A stretch of 64,000 nucleotides of DNA from the NCBI GenBank assembly GCA_027924645.1, contig BSBN01001362.1, positions 1,394,501 to 1,458,500 of the forward strand. The letters run 5' to 3'. The notes under the pieces are model-generated. The model was not told the origin of the DNA. It saw only the letters and a program-made list of their open reading frames with translations, and made no database searches. This DNA comes from Cunninghamia lanceolata. Taxonomy: Eukaryota > Streptophyta > Pinopsida > Cupressales > Cupressaceae. Position numbers and translations under genes: made by a program. Shown in pieces: positions 42,650 through 55,489 of this stretch (its first letter is position 1; every line of letters begins with the position of its first letter).

Positions 42650-44640
42650 TTGTGGATTTCAGATTGATGAACAAGGTAACACACAAAATGAGTCCTAATA
42701 TGAGTGCAAAATTGAATAAGGTGTGGAAGAATTGATAGCACAAGGTATGATATGGGAAAAGGATGAGTCCTTACATAGTGTCTTTCATACTTGTGCCAAA
42801 AAAGGATGGAGAGTGGAGGATGTGTACATACTCTCTTTTGATATAAAAGATCACCATTCAATTTTTATTACCACACATGGATGATCTAATGGATTCTTTG
42901 ATCAAAGAACACTACTTTTCCAATATAGATCTCAAAAGTAGATATCATCAAATCAATATTTGAGAAGTTGAGGAATGGATGACAACATCAAAATTAAATA
43001 GGCTCTTATGAGCAAATGGTGATGCCATTCAAGTTGATGAATACCAAAGCACATTCATGAGGTTGATGAATAAAGTTCTAAAGTTAATTTTTGGTCAAAT
43101 TGTGGTCAAATACTTGGATGCTATTTTGGTGTTCAACAAGATGAGGGAGGAGCATCTTGCATACCTACAACAAGTATCTACATAGTTGAGGAAGGAGAAA
43201 TTGTGCATAAACCTAAAGAAACGGACATTCATGAAGAAATAACTTGCATACTTGGGATTCATTCTATCTCAAGATAGACTAAAGATGTCCAACCCAAAAA
43301 AGACAAAAGAAATAGTTGAGTGACTAGAGATGAAGTGTGTAACAAATTTTAGAAGTTTCCATGGAACTTGGTGAGCTTCTAGAAAAGTTCAACAAGAACT
43401 TCAATGGAATTCATGTACCCTAAAATCAATGCATGTAGATTCAATTAGATAGTTGCTATTTCCAATGGTTTTAATCTCTTCAACATGACCAAGGATCTCA
43501 TATTAGTGCTCCCTAATTTTGGTACAATCTTCCAAATAGATTATGATTTTAATGGAACACATGGATGGTGTTGTGTTTAGTCAAAAAGCTAGACCAATCA
43601 CATATTTCAATGATAATTTGAACAACAATAGGTAGATGTATTATGTTAATGATAAATAAATTTGTGTCATAGTACAAGATTTGTGTAATTGGAGGCACTA
43701 CTTGTTGCCTATGGAATTTGTGTTGTACACAAACCATAAAGTATTGTAGTTGATTAATATCAAGTCACATGGGATGGGTATAATATTCAAGGCTATTCTT
43801 TTCTAGTGAAGCATTGAGATAGTAAGACCAACAAGGTTGTAGATAACTTGATTAAGAGGAAAACATTATTGTCCATGATGATTATTGATTTAATGGGCAT
43901 TGAAGGCGATGAAGGATTTGTATGCAACAAATCTAGATTTTGTAGATGCATGGTGAATATGCATGTAACTATGCCTTAGAGATAGAGGCCTAGTTGATGA
44001 CTAATTTACATATGAGGGGTGCCTATTCCACAAAAAATGGTTATGTATCTTTGGAGATTAATTAGAGAGAACCTCATTCATTGATTGCATAGTGGCAGAC
44101 TTGGAGGTCACTTTAATATAGATAAGAAACAAGCCATGTTGGAGAAATACTACTATCTTGACTTGCTCAAGGATGTATGCAAATTTGTTGAGTAGTGAAA
44201 ATCATGTTAGGTAGAAAAGGGATTAGCACAAAATATTGAAATGTGTAAGCCATTGCACATACTAGATAGAACATGGGAGGAACTGTCTTTGGATTGCTAT
44301 GCACATAAAGAGGTAATGGCTCATTTTTTGTGGTTGTTGATAGCTTCTCTAAGACGTCACATTTCAATCCTTGTGAATAGATAAATGATGCATCATGAAT
44401 TACAATTTATTTCTTTAATGAGGTAGTGTGGTTAGATGGATTATCATAAAGTATTGCTTCAAATAGAAACTCCAAGTTCCTTAGCCATTTTTGGTGCCTT
44501 ATGTAGAAGAAATTGAGCATGAAACTCAACTTAAACAATTATGCATATCAACCATTGATAAATAGATGGATAGCTTGGTGTTAATCAAAGTCTTGGCACT
44601 TGATCAGGGGTTTGTTAAGATAACATTCTACATAAGGGGA
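42650..44640 (+). pseudogene. Ty3-gypsy pol remnant (RT, RNase H, integrase)
   Basis: Plus-strand reading in shifting frames gives GVEELIAQGMIWEKDESLHS (about 42719), FQYRSQK...YHQINI, STFMRLMNKVLKLIFGQIVV (about 43050) and the active-site region YLDAILVF at 43111. The second catalytic Asp of YLDD is Ala. It continues LRKEKLCINLKKRTFMKK and LAYLGFILSQD (about 43245), then RNase H VVFSQKARPITYFNDNLNN (about 43570) and HYLLPMEFVLYTNHK. Integrase follows as VVVDSFSKTSHFNPCE (about 44330), INDASRITIYFFNEVV and KFLSHFW (about 44480). Many stops occur, and no LTRs were found around it. Confidence 0.85.
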
Positions 44641-44689
44641 CTCTATGTTGTCCTAGGAAGAGTTTTCATACAATAATTTGATGAATAGG

Positions 44690-46880
44690 TCTAAAGAAAA
44701 GACATTGAGCTATGAAGGTGCACTGTTGTTTTTTGCTCTGCTAGGGTTTTCTCAACTTTCTAGTGCGCATGTCATAATGCAGTTGTTTATAAGAAATCCT
44801 TTGCATTTGCATGCATTTATTGCAGTACTTTGTCATTCGTTAGGACTGTGGGCATTTTTGTCACCCCTTTATATGGCCTCAACCTTTCATTCCTTCACAG
44901 CTGCTACTGCTAGAGCTAAAGGTTTGACGGCGAACACCAATGGCTCCCCCACCTAAGCATCCCCAAAAATTTGTTCCCAAGGTGTTCCATGAGGTATGTC
45001 CCCTGAATCACCTCTAGATGTTGTGTTTCCTATTCCAAAATTTGATAATGCTTGTAAATGCATTGAAAATTTTACTTTAATTAGGTATTTTGTGGGTAGA
45101 GTTCCCCCTAAAAGTGTGCTTCACAACTAGGTTTGCAAGGCTTGGTCTTCACATGGGATTCTCCTAGAGGCCATGCAAAACCTTGCTAAATGATTTTTTT
45201 TTTCTATTTTTTGAATCCAGCCATGCTGAGGTTGTCCTCAATCGGGGCCTATGGCAAGTCCACTTGTCTCTTCTTATGTTCAAACCTTGGACTCAAGACT
45301 TCTATGTCTCTGATGAAAAGTCCATTCATATCCTTGTTTGGGTGGAATTCCCTAGCTTACACTTGCCTTGTTGGAAATTTCTTAGCTAAACAACTTCTTC
45401 TCTAGGTACTATTGTTTGTATAGAAACTAAGATTTTTTATTCAGGTCATCCCTAGCGATAAGTCTATATTGAGGTTGACCTCTCCAAAGACCTCAAGGAG
45501 TCAGTAGACATTCAGATTGGTTAGACTCGTTACTCTCAATGAGTTCAGTATTTTAACTTTTCCAACACATGCTGTCGATGCCAGTTCTCTGATCACAAGA
45601 TTTAGGATTGTCCTTTGTTCACTCAATGACCAAAGACCTTAGCTCAGGCCTCATCTGGACCATCTCCTCCTATAAAAGAATATGAAGGGTGGTCTACTAT
45701 TTCTAGCGACAAGGGTAAAAATGCTAGCACCTCTAAGCCCTCCTCCAAGCCTGTGAGCTTGGGGGCTTCAGTTCTAAATGTTTCAAATCTTGCTAACATT
45801 GGAACGTTGAGTGTGGCGATAGTGTCTAAGGCTCATCCAATGACTTTAGTTATCTCTCATCTGCTAGCTGTCATAGCTCACCAGACTTCTCCTATTATTG
45901 GGCAAAGGAGGTCTTGAATCCCATCTGGGCAATTGGAGGAAGGTGAATTTGTGCCAAGACATGGATAGCCAGTGCCACTCAACTTCCAAATTGGAATCTT
46001 TGAGGCTACTAATGAGGTGTTACAGAATAACTATTAGTCATGGAGGGGCTGGATAATGAGGATATGCCTCTCGACGATTGTTAAATGAACTGTATTTCTC
46101 GGAATGTTAGAGGTCTCGTTGACCCCCCTCAGAAATACTCTATTCATGATTTTCATTTAAAGTTTGCTGGTTTAGACATCTCTACCTCTAGGAGGTTAAC
46201 ATTTCAAGATTTTTATTGTCTGCATCTTTCCATGTTATTTGGCCTCCCAATCATTTTCTTTGCAGTAACCATGAAGCTGGTCATGGTGGAGTTGTAGCCT
46301 TTCTCTCACCCATGTGGCATCAAATCCTAGTTGATCATGGATGTGATCCAACTAACTGCATTTTGTGGGCTCTTTTCAATGTTGATAATCATTCCTTTGG
46401 CATTATTAATGTTTATGCTCCAAGTGATGTCATAGAGAGATCTTCCCTTTGGTAATGGATTACAAATTAATGTCGGTTGCCACTTGGGTTATATGCAGGA
46501 ATTTTAATATGATTGAGATGGCCTATGACAAATGTAGACCCTTGCCTATGCAATGGATAGTTGGCAAAAGAGAGGTGTGGTTCTTTATGTGTAATAAATT
46601 GGGTCTTTTTGATCCCAATGTAGGTTTCCACCTTGTTAATATGTAATGGTATGCATGGAGCAATTTCTGAGACAAACCTAAAGGGTCTTAAAGAGGCTAG
46701 ATAGGGCTATGATATCCACTCAATATTTCTTTACTTTTTCTAGTTGTTATTCCTTTCCAGTGGAACCATTGGCGGATGTTGTCTTGTCTAATCATTTCTC
46801 AATACGCTTCTGTATTGAGTGGTAGCTTTCCAGGCCCAAACCTATGAAAAGTTAGTTTTTTATCTAAACATGTCTCTTCT
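44690..46880 (+). pseudogene. L1-like LINE remnant: ORF1 and AP endonuclease
   Basis: ORF1 similarity reads NRGLWQVHLSLLMFKPWTQD, then FYVSDEKSIHILVWVEFPSL and HLPCWKFL (45183-45389). A CCHC knuckle CCRCQFSDHKI-stop-DCP follows at about 45570. The endonuclease N-terminus is at 46087 (CISRNVRGLVDPPQK). Next come GGVVAFLSPMWHQI, LWALFNVDNHSFGIINVYAP (about 46360) and the NFNMIEMAYDKCRPLPMQW region (about 46500). The reverse transcriptase is absent; the LINE gives way to gypsy integrase near 46880. Confidence 0.8.
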
Positions 46881-47160
46881 CAATCACAAAACCATGTTGA
46901 CACACATTCAACATGTTTGGAATTTGGAGACCTCATTCATGCATCATCGCAAGTATTGAGACCCATCATAACTCCTTGGACCTTCCTTGAATGGGGCTTA
47001 AATCTTGTTGGCAAGATCCATCTATCCTCATTCGATGGACATAAATTCATCATCACTACCACTGAGTACTCCATTAAGTGGGTTGAATCCAACCCTCTCA
47101 CCTTCACTATAAGTACCCAAATATCCAAGTTCATTCTCCATCATATCATTTGCGGCCAAA
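46880..47160 (+). pseudogene. Ty3-gypsy integrase core remnant, first piece
   Basis: It reads CLEFGDLIHASSQVLRPIIT, then PWTFLEWGLNLVGKIHLSSF, DGHKFIITTTEYSIKWVESN and PLTF...QISKFILHHIIC. This is the gypsy integrase catalytic core with the first Asp of the DDE triad replaced by Asn (GLDLIG to GLNLVG). It is broken after HHIIC. Confidence 0.85.
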
Positions 47161-47334
47161 AAGTGGAAGTGTTTTTCCTGCTTTTTAAATTTTGTCATAC
47201 TTGGAGTGAAAATTTGAAGCACTTACACATAGAATATTAATATAATATAAAAATATGAAATGTAGGATTTTGTTTCTAGTTTTCAAATATGTAATTTTTT
47301 CTAATACCCAAATGATAAAAGTTGGTTTTCTATA

Positions 47335-48118
47335 GGATGTACACAAAGTGGCTTTTTAAAAGTCCCCTATTTTTGGCCAAAGCATGCATGTGTACGACCA
47401 ACATAATTTAACCTAAATGAAGATATTTTTCTAATTCCTTTGGTGGAAAGATGTACAGGATGTTGAAGTTTGATTAGGATATTTTTTTATAATTTTTTCT
47501 AACTATATTTTTTTTATTAATTTTTTTTTCTGGCCCTAGTTAGTGTTTTTTAAAACCCCTCGTGTATGACCAACATAATTTGAGCTAAACTAATCGTAAA
47601 ATAATTTTTTTTCCATCATGTATAGAATGGTGTCTGGATTGATCACACATAATTTTTTTTCAAAAAATAGTCAAAATATTAAAAAGTTATTAAAAAAATA
47701 GTAATATATGTCAATTCAATTTTATAAGGATTTTTGTTTAAAAATTAATTAAAAAATAGAAAAACGTGTTAAACACTAAAAGCAATTACATATTTGAAAA
47801 GTAGACATTGTCATCTATAATGGGTTTTAATGTCATCCAAAAATTCTAAAAAAAAAGTTAGCCATATTGCCAAAATCTGTTCCTTCCAAAAATTAGAGGT
47901 TTTTTTGTTTAAAAATTAACTAATAAATAGAAAAATATGTTCAAAAATTTAAAAAATTACATATTTTAAAAATATACATTGTCATTTGTAATGGGCTTTA
48001 ATTTCATCCAAAATTTTTGAAAAAAAGTCATCAACCATATTGCCCAATTTGTTCCTTCTGAAAAATTTTTGCCTTAGATTTCTTCCTCTAATAGTGGACC
48101 CATTGTCTTGCACTTACC
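47335..48118. mobile_element. 0.78 kb TIR element related to the 37.8-41.5 kb element
   Basis: The left end GGATGTACACAAAGTGGC resembles the left end at 37799 (GGCATGTGCACAAAGATGG). The right end ACCCATTGTCTTGCACTTAC matches the right end at 41440-41462 (ACCCATTGCCATGCACTTAC) at all but two or three bases. It separates two gypsy integrase pieces. An internal tandem duplication (about 47728-47895 and 47896-48068) carries ACATTGTCATYTRTAATGGG in both copies. Confidence 0.45.
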
Positions 48119-48129
48119 CTAAATCCTTC

Positions 48130-48960
48130 AAAAACCATGAAGTCCACACTCTCTGTGAGCACTTCTATATCCAACACCACTAGTACACTCCATATTATCC
48201 CAAAGTAACAGTCAAGTAGAGGCAATGAATAAAACCCCACTCCAAATCTTGAAAAAAATTATCAATGATGTTGGTCGTGATTGGCATCTCCACCTCAAAC
48301 TCACTCTTTGGGCTTATTGCACTAGCATCTGCATTTTCATTGGTGTCATCCCATATTCCCTAGTCTTTAGCTCTGAAGTTATCTTTCTGATAAAGATTGA
48401 ACTCCCATCATTGTGCATCTCCTTGTGTGACCTCATTGATGATGAGAAGTATTGGGATGCATGCCTCCATGAGTTAGAACTACTTGATGAGTGGCACCTC
48501 AACACCTTAAATCACCTACAAGCTTATCAAAATCATCTTTATAGAAGATAAAATAAGAGACTCAAGGCTTGTGAATCTGAGATTGGAAATTTTGTGCTAA
48601 AATAAAATCAAAAGAATCTTTAGGACTAAGAAAAGAAAGGTAATTTTGATCCTAATTGGTTGGGTCCCTATGTCATGATCACCAAGTATGGTTTTGGTGC
48701 ATATCAATTGGCTACTCTAAATGATAAAGAGTTCGATGAGCCTCTCAACATCATCACTCTCAAATGATTCCATGCTTAGTTTGCAGAATATCCCAATAAA
48801 AAATATCCAAAAAACTAAAAAAATGTCAAAAATACAAAAAAATAATCTAGAAAAAGTAAAGAGAAATAATCCATCCTATTGTGAAAACCACTTCTTGTGG
48901 CACCTTGGACAAGTATCATTGTGAAAACCTACTTGTAGGAACAATGTGTATGAGTTGCAT
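48130..48960 (+). pseudogene. Ty3-gypsy integrase C-terminal remnant and pol 3' end
   Basis: It begins TPYYP and SNSQVEAMNKTPLQILKKII, then GRDWHLHLKLTLWAY, GVIPYSLVFSSEVIFLIKIE and LELLDEWHLNTLNHLQAYQN. The C-terminal domain is PNWLGPYVMITKYGFGAYQL, then ATLNDKEFDEPLNIITLK. After it comes the non-coding block TGAAAACCACTTCTTGTGGC ... CCTTGGACAAGTATCATTG, which recurs in the LTR element at about 59749. Confidence 0.85.
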
Positions 48961-49163
48961 TTCGTTATCCTTTAGGTCCTCTTACTACCATTGCCTAAGT
49001 CTTCCTCACTTAATAAATCCATTAACCATTCATATCCTAATCCTCCTTTACTATTACATGCACATACCACTTACTTATAAAGTGACTAACACACTCTTTC
49101 TGAACCCTCCTCGTAGCCTATTAAAAATTTCACCCATACCATTATCACACCCCAAATTTTGAC

Positions 49164-49213
49164 TATGATTTACTTTTTACTTGCACGTAATTAGTAGTAA
49201 AAAGTAAATCATA
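49164..49213. repeat. Perfect 18-bp stem-loop
   Basis: TATGATTTACTTTTTACT (49164-49181) is followed after 14 bases by its exact complement (49196-49213). A-rich ATAACAGTAT words follow. Confidence 0.8.
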
Positions 49214-52200
49214 ACAGTATAAAAGTATAACAATATAACAGTATCAAACCGCATAGGTTAAACAATTAAATGTTATATTTTACAACAGGAATACTATGGA
49301 AGATAACTTTTTTATGCCATCATTTTGTATCATCGAACCCATAGAGTAAATATATTATAAACTTTGTTGCTTTGTTAGACACAGGATTATGGAAAAATGT
49401 TATGAATAACATTGTTTACACAGAGGTTTACAGTATGTAGAAAGTTGTCACTTAACTTTGTATACTCACGCAAACATATAGGTTTCTTTTAGTTGTCAAA
49501 ACACCAAATCTGTGTAGAAATCTAGCATATAAAATGCAGAGATTGAACTTTATGAGAACTCAGATATAAACATAAGAGTTGAGATGAGTAAGATTAAAGA
49601 AAGTTTAGATAGTGATAGATTCACATTTCACAATGATTTATATGTATAAGTTTTAATGTTTATAATCAAAAGTTATGGTGATATATATATATATCATTGA
49701 AAACACCTAAGTATAGTGATATAATATCACATATGCATTATACAAATAATGATACTTAAGCATTATCATGATATACAAAGGATGTTTAATATGAGTTCAT
49801 AACCTATCCTATATCGAAAGTTGGTGGACTTAAGAAGACCAAGAGGTCAAAAATATTATATTATTATTTTAGACTCAAACCTATTTAGGTTGAAAGATTG
49901 AACTTAGTCAAAAGATTAGTTATGATAATGATAGTATCAATTAAGATATGATATGAATGAGGATATACCTTGTGTACTATGTTTATACATGTTATGAGAA
50001 ATGTGAATTCAAACAATGCCCAAGTGGTCAAGAGAAGACTAGAGGTTATCGTTTCCATGTTATTGTTGTCGATGAGGATTGCACTCTTATGCAAAGCTAT
50101 GACACTTTGCAATCCTTCGAAACATGGGGACAAACTCAGGCTGTGGGTGACCTATGATGAGTTTGAACCTCCAAATTGTGGGTTGGTTCCCTTAAAATAT
50201 TCTATTTTTGAAACTGTGATTTTCTATTTTGGAAAAGGGTAAGAAGGAAACTATAAGGAAATGAAACTGTAAAATTTGGTGATGCACCTAATATGGATAA
50301 AAAATATGCAATCTGGTTCACAATATAACTCAAAAATCTGACTCACACAATCCAATCTTGGCACAAATATCACAAAAGTATTTCTAAGGAAGGCTTGAAA
50401 ATAGGCTTTTTATGAAGGAAAAATATTTCTCGCAACACAAAAGGATTACTTTCTTTAACACAACCTAAGACCTATAATAACACTATGCTTAATACTGCAA
50501 GCAAAAGTGAGACAATAATTTTAAAGGTTTAATAATTAAACACAATAAAACTTCATCAAATCACTTCATACAATTAGCATTAAATGGAAAGGCAACCACT
50601 TGATTCCAAAGATTGAAGGAAATATTGCAAAAGAGACAAAAAAATTGAACCTGTAACTTGCTGTGATCTCTATATAAAACTATAAAAATTGAGCTACAAA
50701 ACCTTCTTCTCTCAAAGTGTATAAGAGCAAAAAGGCAAGAACTAGCAAAATCAAGTTTTGCTTTACAATATATAGTTTTTCTCTCACTAAAAGGCATGCA
50801 AAAAATGAACTGCAGCTAGTTGCCTCTAAAAATAAGTCCTCCAAATTGATCTATGAGAAAACTCAAAAATCCTCAAAAATAAGGGCTCACACTTCCACAA
50901 ATCAAGTAAAAATAGCTCCAATTTGGTCCTCTCCATGTACTTGACCAAGAAATTGACCAAGATCCCTCAAATCACTCCTCAAATCATGCAAAAAACCCCT
51001 AGATGGCCTAGTTAACTCAACTAATCAATTTGTATAATTTTGCTTTTGCAAAATTGATTGTGAGTAAATAATAAAGTAATCAAAATAATTACAATATTAT
51101 TGGTTACAACTTGTACTTATTTTGATTTTACAATTTGTGAAAAATAATAAAGTAATTTGAAGAATATTACTTTACTATTTATTTACATTTGATTTATTTG
51201 TAAAATCATGCATGAAAAATAATAATAAATCTCCTTATCTCTCCAAACACACTTGCCTATTTTGCATGATTTGAGCAAAAAATAGGACTTAGAGAAAAAT
51301 ACAATCTCCTTATAGCTCCTTGTGAGAAAAAACATCCACTTGCATGCCAATATGCCTTAAGGAAAAATTATACCCTTATCTCTCCAAATACATTATCAAG
51401 AATGCATAAAAAACCAAGGCATTACATACAAACCCTTATAACTCCATATTTGTATCAAAAGAAAACAAATATCTCTTCTCTGCCACATACACTTATCATG
51501 CAAGATGAAAATATATACCCTCTACCATATCTCTTCTCCATGCATTATATATTATTTTTTCCACTTAACTGTCACCATGTGCACTCAAACTATCTTCATG
51601 CATATCTTGACTTTTACCTCAAATTATGACCTTTCAAGGAATAAGGAAACATGTTTTTGACCATATTAGGTCACTTCACATTATACAAATATCATCAGAA
51701 TCTTTTTACCATGTGATAGTGGCATCTTTGGACTATAAAATAGTTGACCACAAAGTAATAATCATTTGTTTGATTCTTGCAAAGTATCGCACTTACCTTT
51801 GACTGTTGACCACCTTTTGGAGTGCAATACATACCATCTGTCGGCCATTTCTTATGATGATTACTAGGAACTATATCACTGAAGTTGTTGACCCTTCTTG
51901 AAGATTAGATAAAGTAATGATTTTGAGTTTGAGTCAAAAAGATCAATGAAGAAAAGAAACTTCAAACAAAAAGAGAAGAAAACCCTAATCACTAGTCATT
52001 TTTTTCATTTTGTTCTCCTCACTGGTCGCTGCCCTACTCTGTAACTCTTTGGCACTTAGGCTTTATTTATTCTCTATGGCTTCTTCCCTCGGCCTTATAT
52101 GTCAAACTTCAAGGTTACTTTGTCATTTCTGAGTGAAATGAGGCTGCAGATGACGATGAGTTTGACATTCTTTGTATTTCAACTGGGATTTTCTCTATTT

Positions 52201-53865
52201 TTGTGGCTTCTTATAAGGATGGTTGCCGCCATACTTTGCACTTCCTCCCTCTATATCATTTCTTTGACATATTCTTTGCTCTGTGTGTTGAATATCTACA
52301 AAATGTGAGAAAAATGTGAAAGAAAAGATATGAACCTCCTAAAGGAGGCCTCAGCCATGGTAGTCTTCCTCTCTGCATTCAAAGGTAATTATCTTGCTCT
52401 CTGAACTATAGATACTTTTCTTCATTGTATATTTTAAAGAGAGACAAGAGTCTTGATCTTTCTTCATCTGGGTATCTTGAATATTCTTTTCTTTTTGTAT
52501 GGCCATGGCCATTGACACTTTCTGTAGCAGATTTCTATTTTTTTGACATGAAACTTGAAGGTTCAAATTACTTGATGAGGGTTTCTTCAAAATTGCATAT
52601 AAATGCAATCCATATGCATGGCCATACCAAAAAACACTTGTATTTCTTCTCCTTTCAACTGTCTCTATAAAAAAAATGAGAAAAGGCTCTATCTTGCAAC
52701 AAGGGTTTTGATTGTAAAATGCATATCATGCCATTTCTAGGCACAACCATGATAGAAAATATACTGTAACTGCATTTTCCTTCTAAAATGGCAAAAAAGA
52801 TGTTAGGGTTTTAAAATTACATGATGAAAATCCATATGGGTATTTGTAAAAACCCTTCCTTATGTTACGACCAGGGTACAAGACTTTTATGTCACTCTCC
52901 TTGTATTGTACTCATGAAATGAAACTGAGGATTTCATTAAAAAATGAGGGTTTCTTCATTCAGGGAAAAACTTTGCTCCTTTTACAACTATGATAGATAT
53001 ACACATTGTATTGATTTCTTTGCCTGTATGCGAGAAAAGTTGTTAGGGTTTCAAACACTCTTCAACAGTTTGCATCCATATGAATTCCATTGTAACCACA
53101 TGATATTTATCTTGTTTTCCTGAGCATGAATTCTTCATTTCTGTGCATGAACAAAAGACTCTGAAATTCTGAGCATCAATATCAAGAGGTAAATGTAAAA
53201 GGCTTGTAAACATGAATATATTTATGGGCATGAGATGCTATCTTGATATTCTTTTGGCATTTAGCTAGTCCACTGTCAGATAATCATCATGTTGCTCTCT
53301 GAAATTTACTTTAACATTCTAATCATTTCCTATAGCATGCATTCTTCATTTCTACCCTTTTTTTGTCCTTCAACTTGACAAATGCTTGTCACAATTATAT
53401 CAATTAGAAATGATGATAACTTTTATCTCCCTCATTAATCTTACTGTAGCATAGATATGGCATATCATGAGTCTTCTATTGTTTCACTTCCTATAGATGC
53501 ATTTATCCTTTTGTTAGAGATAGTGATACCTATACATTTATGAGACTGTAGCATTCATTTGATTTATTACATGATGTAACTTTTTCAGTTATCACTAATA
53601 ACTGCTTCTCATGATGAACATGTATGATTCTGTCCTTTCAGAGGCATGATATTTATTACCTTTTTCAGTTGTACTTAATCACAATGAACACTTGTAACAT
53701 GACATTTTGCTTACTGTCCTTTGATCAAAAAATTAGAAAATGACTTTGATGTTTGCATCCTGTAACTCATGTGCACAAATCTATCTCTTGTAAGCATTAT
53801 TCTATAACCCTTAACTCCATCATCAGATAACAATGTGAACACTCATATGACTGATAAATAAAATG
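49214..53865. other. AT-rich spacer, nothing recognised
   Basis: No coding similarity, LTR pair or RNA gene was found. Open frames of 60-90 codons (for example 49957, 52099, 52425) have no domain features. Confidence 0.5.
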
Positions 53866-53870
53866 ACATG
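53866..53870 (+). other. Target-site duplication, left copy
   Basis: ACATG precedes the 5' LTR and is repeated directly after the 3' LTR (63072-63076). Confidence 0.93.
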
Positions 53871-54953
53871 TGTATACACCTAAAAATGGCATGACTCTAC
53901 TTAAATAAATATTTTAAATATTTATTTCATCATTCACATTCTTTTATCAATAAATAAATAAATTTATTATTTGATTCATCCCCTCTCATTTAATTAAATA
54001 AATTACATTTTATTTAATTAATTAAATTCATTTTCATCAACTTCATTCTTTTGAATAATTAAATAATTTTAATTATTTAATTAAAATCTTTTATTCTTCC
54101 AAATTTAAAATAAAATGCAAATTTTATTTAAATGAAATCTTAAATATCCACTAAATAAAATATACTTTTATATTTTATTTTATTCTTCAAAAATCTCCAC
54201 AAAATAAAATATATTTCTATATTTTATTTATTCCTCTCAATTATCCACAAAATAATTAAATAAAATCTTTTTATTTAATTATGGATTCTTATCTTCAAAA
54301 ATCATTCTTATCTTCTAAAAATACTTTCCTCTTGTCATACAAAAGCAAAAGCAATTTTAAAACATCTTTAAAGCAAACTTTCTCTTAAATTAGAAAAATA
54401 AATTCTAATTTAAGAAAATCAAATCTCATCCTCATCAAGAGAGGAGTTAACTCCACAAAGCTGCTTTTTGAATGACACATGTCTTTCTTCCATTTGTTGC
54501 ACGTTCCTTAACAATCCTCCTTCGTTGATCTTCTCTTTTCTTCTCAACCATTGATCTTCCTTCACCCATCTCTATAAATATAACCCTCTATCTCTTCATA
54601 TATATCATCCATAGCTTGAGCAAACTTATGCTGTAGAAACACAGGCGCACCTTTGGCATCCCCACTTTCTTAAGCATTTCATATCCCCCATTGTTAGTGT
54701 GTTGAAGCTCATCTTCAATCACACAAGTGTCCTAGCCATTCCATTCTTGTCACCTTTAACAAGCAAGGGAGCATTCGCTTCTGAGGGCTTCATCATCATC
54801 AAGGTCAAGAAGAGATAGGCGAATAATGGAAGACGCAAGGTAAAGGTGTGAGTATCATTTTATTTGTTATTTTAATCTCCTTTTTCCTTCAGATTTCATT
54901 AATGTATTGGGTTTTATTATTCATTATTTGACTAATCCATTTTCCCCTTCACA
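53871..54953 (+). repeat. 5' LTR, 1083 bp
   Basis: It matches 61977-63071 almost base for base. It lacks 12 bases of a TTTA-rich run (near 53960) and has scattered substitutions. AT-rich U3 contains an ATTAAATAATT/AATTATTTAAT inverted pair. Confidence 0.97.
54572..54580 (+). promoter_or_regulatory. TATA box of the 5' LTR
   Basis: CTATAAATA sits about 380 bases before the LTR end, in a pyrimidine-rich setting (CACCCATCTCTATAAATA). Transcription would start near 54605. This is inferred from position, and the same box is conserved in the 3' LTR. Confidence 0.65.
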
Positions 54954-54956
54954 TTT

Positions 54957-54980
54957 TGGCGCCCATCGTTGGGCCCTTGC
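54957..54980 (+). other. Primer-binding site
   Basis: TGGCGCCCATCGTTGGGC starts three bases after the LTR. TGGCGCC openings are typical of plant Ty3-gypsy PBS sequences rather than the TGGTATCAGAGC of initiator-Met primers. Confidence 0.75.
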
Positions 54981-55055
54981 CCCTCTAACTAATCAAAAAT
55001 TGAGTTTTTCTAAGTGACAGGTCCATACAGGTGACGAAACAGGTTTATGGCAGAG

Positions 55056-55325
55056 GCATCTGACTCCTAAAACGACGCATCTACCTCCTGAATCAACACA
55101 TATGAGACCCTGGTGCATCTGACTCCTAAAATGACGCATCTACCTCCCGAATCAATGCATATGAGACCCTGGCGCATCTGACCTCCCAGACGACGCATAT
55201 ACCTCCAGAAATGATGCATACGACATTACGACACATCTGATCTCCTAGACGATACATATACCTCCCAAAATGATGCATACGACATTACGGTGCATCTGAC
55301 CTCCTAGACGACGCATCCAATCTCT
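55056..55325 (+). repeat. Five-copy 59-bp tandem repeat in the leader
   Basis: Units start GCATCTGAC at 55056, 55115, 55174, 55233 and 55292, exactly 59 bases apart. Each carries further (R)CGCAT-type words. Later units grade into looser GCATATAC/GCATTTAC words to about 55480. Confidence 0.9.
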
Positions 55326-55489
55326 GTTTCGGCGCCTGCATACTAGTTGTGCATATACCCGATTTCAGTGCATTTACTCTTTATAACGACGCATCTGTCA
55401 ATATTGCACATATACCTCTTTCTATGGCGCATTTACCTTCTATCTTGGTGCATATGTAAAATGCCGCATGCAATCTCTATTTCTACACA

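Noticed and set aside
48225..48551. Seemingly intact 108-codon host gene
   Set aside because: It is the gypsy integrase C-terminal region (NKTPLQILKKIINDVGRDWH); the flanking reading continues as gypsy with frameshifts.
55056..55325. Possible CRISPR-like array because of regular spacing
   Set aside because: The repeats are contiguous 59-base units with diverging copies and no unique spacers. They sit in the leader of a plant LTR retrotransposon.
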